A DNA stretch of 8,352 nt from DAOUAJ01 sp034433615. Lineage in GTDB: Bacteria > Chloroflexota > Anaerolineae > DUEN01. The notes below the pieces were generated by a model that did no database searches, was not told the origin of the DNA, and saw nothing but the letters and a program-made list of their open reading frames with translations. Made by a program: the position numbers and the translations under genes. The stretch lies in NCBI GenBank assembly GCA_034433615.1, contig DAOUAJ010000451.1, positions 1 through 8,352 of the forward strand, given 5' to 3'. This document shows, piece by piece, positions 7,181 through 8,352 of this stretch. Every line of letters starts with the position of its first letter. Within the stretch, counting starts at the first letter, position 1.

Positions 7181-7231
7181 ACTTTCAGAGGAGTACTACA
7201 ACGAATCGGGAATAGAACGAAGTGGCGAAGG

Positions 7232-7257
7232 GGGGTGATCTGGCGTCTCATCACTCC
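7232..7257 (+). other. Hairpin 1 of 3 upstream of the solute-binding protein gene
   Basis: Bases 7232-7239 pair with 7250-7257 (8 bp, one G-U) around a 10-base loop. No T run follows. It lies just after the last 28-base direct repeat. Confidence 0.45.
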
Positions 7258-7273
7258 ATATCCTGGAATCTTG

Positions 7274-7294
7274 CCAGCCTCGCCGGCTGGGTTT
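7274..7294 (+). terminator. Hairpin 2 of 3, weak terminator or attenuator
   Basis: CCAGCC (7274-7279) pairs with GGCTGG (7285-7290) around TCGCC, and is followed by GTTTTC. This is a short intrinsic-terminator-like shape 60 bases before the solute-binding protein ATG. The T run is only four long, so termination would be partial at best. Confidence 0.35.
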
Positions 7295-7301
7295 TCAATC
7301 G

Positions 7302-7327
7302 CCTGGCTGCCATAGAGGCCAGCCAGG
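7302..7327 (+). other. Hairpin 3 of 3, just before the ribosome site
   Basis: CCTGGCTG (7302-7309) pairs perfectly with CAGCCAGG (7320-7327) around a 10-base loop. It ends 16 bases before the GGGAGGA ribosome site at 7344-7350. Its arms can also pair with those of hairpin 2, so the two could be alternative folds. Confidence 0.5.
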
Positions 7328-7354
7328 TATGCCATTCGAACTTGGGAGGAGACT

Positions 7355-8352
7355 ATGTTGCACAAGAAGTGGGCTGTGATAACTGCCGTGCTCATCATTA
7401 CGAGCCTGGTCCTGACGGCCTGTCCTGCACCGACCCCTGCGGTCGTCAAGGAGGTGGTGAAGGAGACCGTCGTCGTCGAGAAGGAGGTCGTCAAAGAGGT
7501 CGTCGTGACGCCGACCCCGGTCCCAGCTCCCCCTGGTCCGAAGGTCCTGCGCGCGAACATGGGCCCTGGCGATGTGCCTACCATTGATCCCGCGCTTTCC
7601 ACTGACACCTCATCGGTACAGATTGTGGAGCTAACTACGGTGGGTCTCACCCGTCAGAACGAGGAGACTACGGCCATCGAGCCTGGCATGGCAACCTCGT
7701 GGGACGTCTCTGAGGACGGGCTGACTTACACTTTCCATCTGCGTAACGATGTGCCTTGGGTCAAGTATGATGCCACACAGGGCCAGGTAGTCCAAGTGCA
7801 GGACTGCGAGGGCAACCCGCGCATGGTCACTGCCTCGGACTTCGAATACGGCATCCTGCGCACCCTGAATCCGGCGACCGCCTCCGACTACGCCTACGTG
7901 TTGGCCTTTGCTATCCAGGGAGCTGATCTGTACAACAGCGGCGAGATCACCGATACAGCTCAGGTAGGCGTGAAAGCCGTTGATCCTCAGACGCTACAAA
8001 TCACCTTCAAGGAGCCCGCGGCCTACAATGCCAACATTGCCGGCATGTGGGTAGCCCATGCTCAGCCCAAGTGGCTGATCGAAGGGGATGACTGCACCGA
8101 GGGACGCGGCGACCGCTGGACCGAGACCGGCTTCTTCCAGGGATATGGCCCTTACACTTTGAAGGAATGGATCCATGACGCAACCATCACCGTGGTCAAG
8201 AATCCCTTCTGGCCCGGCACCGATTCCATTCCTCAGGCTAAGATTGATGAGATCACCTGGGTGATGCTGGACGAGGTACCGGCCTTTGCTGAATATGAAG
8301 CAGGCAACCTGGATGTGGCTGGCGTCCCATTGGCCGATATAGATCGCGTGAA
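7355..8352 (+). CDS. Peptide ABC transporter solute-binding lipoprotein (SBP family 5), 3' end outside window
   Basis: The first 332 residues of an extracellular lipoprotein that captures the substrate for the importer powered by the two upstream ATPases. ATG 7355 follows GGGAGGA by 4 bases. A lysine-containing signal peptide (MLHKKWAVITAVLIITSLVL) ends in the lipobox LTA-C23, the lipid-bearing cysteine. A Val/Lys/Glu linker at 30-51 (VVKEVVKETVVVEKEVV and so on) and a Pro/Thr stretch to about 62 lead to the mature fold. Family 5 marks are DVPTIDPALSTDTSS near 73-87, then EPGMATSWDVSEDGLTYTFH and LRNDVPW. VTASDFEYGILRTLNP and GYGPYTLKEW follow further on. C151 and C247 are the only cysteines in the visible mature part and may form a disulfide. 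Family proteins run about 500-650 residues, so roughly half is present. Ligand specificity cannot be read. Permease genes probably follow. Confidence 0.92.
   Translation, partial: MLHKKWAVITAVLIITSLVLTACPAPTPAVVKEVVKETVVVEKEVVKEVVVTPTPVPAPPGPKVLRANMGPGDVPTIDPALSTDTSSVQIVELTTVGLTRQNEETTAIEPGMATSWDVSEDGLTYTFHLRNDVPWVKYDATQGQVVQVQDCEGNPRMVTASDFEYGILRTLNPATASDYAYVLAFAIQGADLYNSGEITDTAQVGVKAVDPQTLQITFKEPAAYNANIAGMWVAHAQPKWLIEGDDCTEGRGDRWTETGFFQGYGPYTLKEWIHDATITVVKNPFWPGTDSIPQAKIDEITWVMLDEVPAFAEYEAGNLDVAGVPLADIDRV

Larger units (their letters stand above)
7012..7222. repeat. Composite repeat block with terminal direct repeats
   Basis: A 28-base unit at 7012-7039 (begins ACTACAACGAATTGGGAATA) recurs in the same direction at 7195-7222 with one mismatch. 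It also occurs in inverted form at 7065-7092 (22 of 28 matching). Between them lie several palindromes: 7097-7110, 7119-7154 and 7154-7180. The block is AT-richer than the flanking genes and encodes no visible protein. It looks like a non-coding repeat or MITE-like unit; mobility is inference. Confidence 0.7.

Noticed and set aside
7012..7222. CRISPR array
   Set aside because: Only two direct copies and one inverted copy, unequal spacing, and no cas gene in view.
7070..7315. 81-residue plus-strand frame across the repeat block
   Set aside because: It runs through palindromes and repeats, has no ribosome site and no plausible domain.
7177..7650. 157-residue minus-strand frame opposite the binding-protein gene start
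   Set aside because: Its Thr/Ser/Val-rich run is the mirror of the Val/Lys/Glu linker codons; it is a shadow.

Overview
The window is a GC-rich (roughly 60%) bacterial chromosome segment. It most resembles a Chloroflexota (Anaerolineae-like) genome. Three things suggest this: the Val/Lys/Glu-rich linker after the lipobox of the solute-binding protein, the mix of small palindromic repeats between and inside genes, and the DUF348-G5-3D wall protein beside a CcmD-like mini-protein. The assignment is inference from style, since no rRNA or marker gene is present.

Left part (1-2423): the 3' portion of a CehA/McbA-type PHP-fold metallohydrolase gene, open at the left edge. It carries a perfect 21-bp inverted repeat inserted in frame in its coding sequence. 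A strong hairpin separates it from a convergent 47-codon gene for a CcmD-like single-helix membrane protein (2211-2068, minus strand). A divergent intergenic region of about 210 bp follows, with a good sigma70-type promoter facing right.

Middle (2424-4601): a redoxin/TlpA-like protein with a CPVS rather than CXXC site, then a membrane-anchored protein with four DUF348-like repeats, a G5 domain and a C-terminal 3D domain. The two are on the same strand, 48-60 bp apart, and could share the promoter at 2372-2400.

Right part (4602-8352): a 421-bp gap with two near-consensus promoters in tandem, exactly 57 bp apart, with a 10-bp palindrome between them. Then come two overlapping oligopeptide-type ABC ATPase genes (oppD-like, oppF-like). 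A 347-bp gap follows, packed with repeats and hairpins. Last is the 5' part of a lipoprotein solute-binding protein (SBP family 5), which runs off the right edge. Permease genes are not in the window and would be expected further right. The two ATPases, the lipoprotein and the missing permeases would form one peptide/nickel-type importer.

I do not see a clearly new multi-gene system. The items most worth a second look are the in-frame palindromic insertion, the composite repeat at 7012-7222, the orphan ccmD beside a non-CXXC redoxin, the tandem promoter/palindrome block, and the hairpin chain before the solute-binding protein gene.
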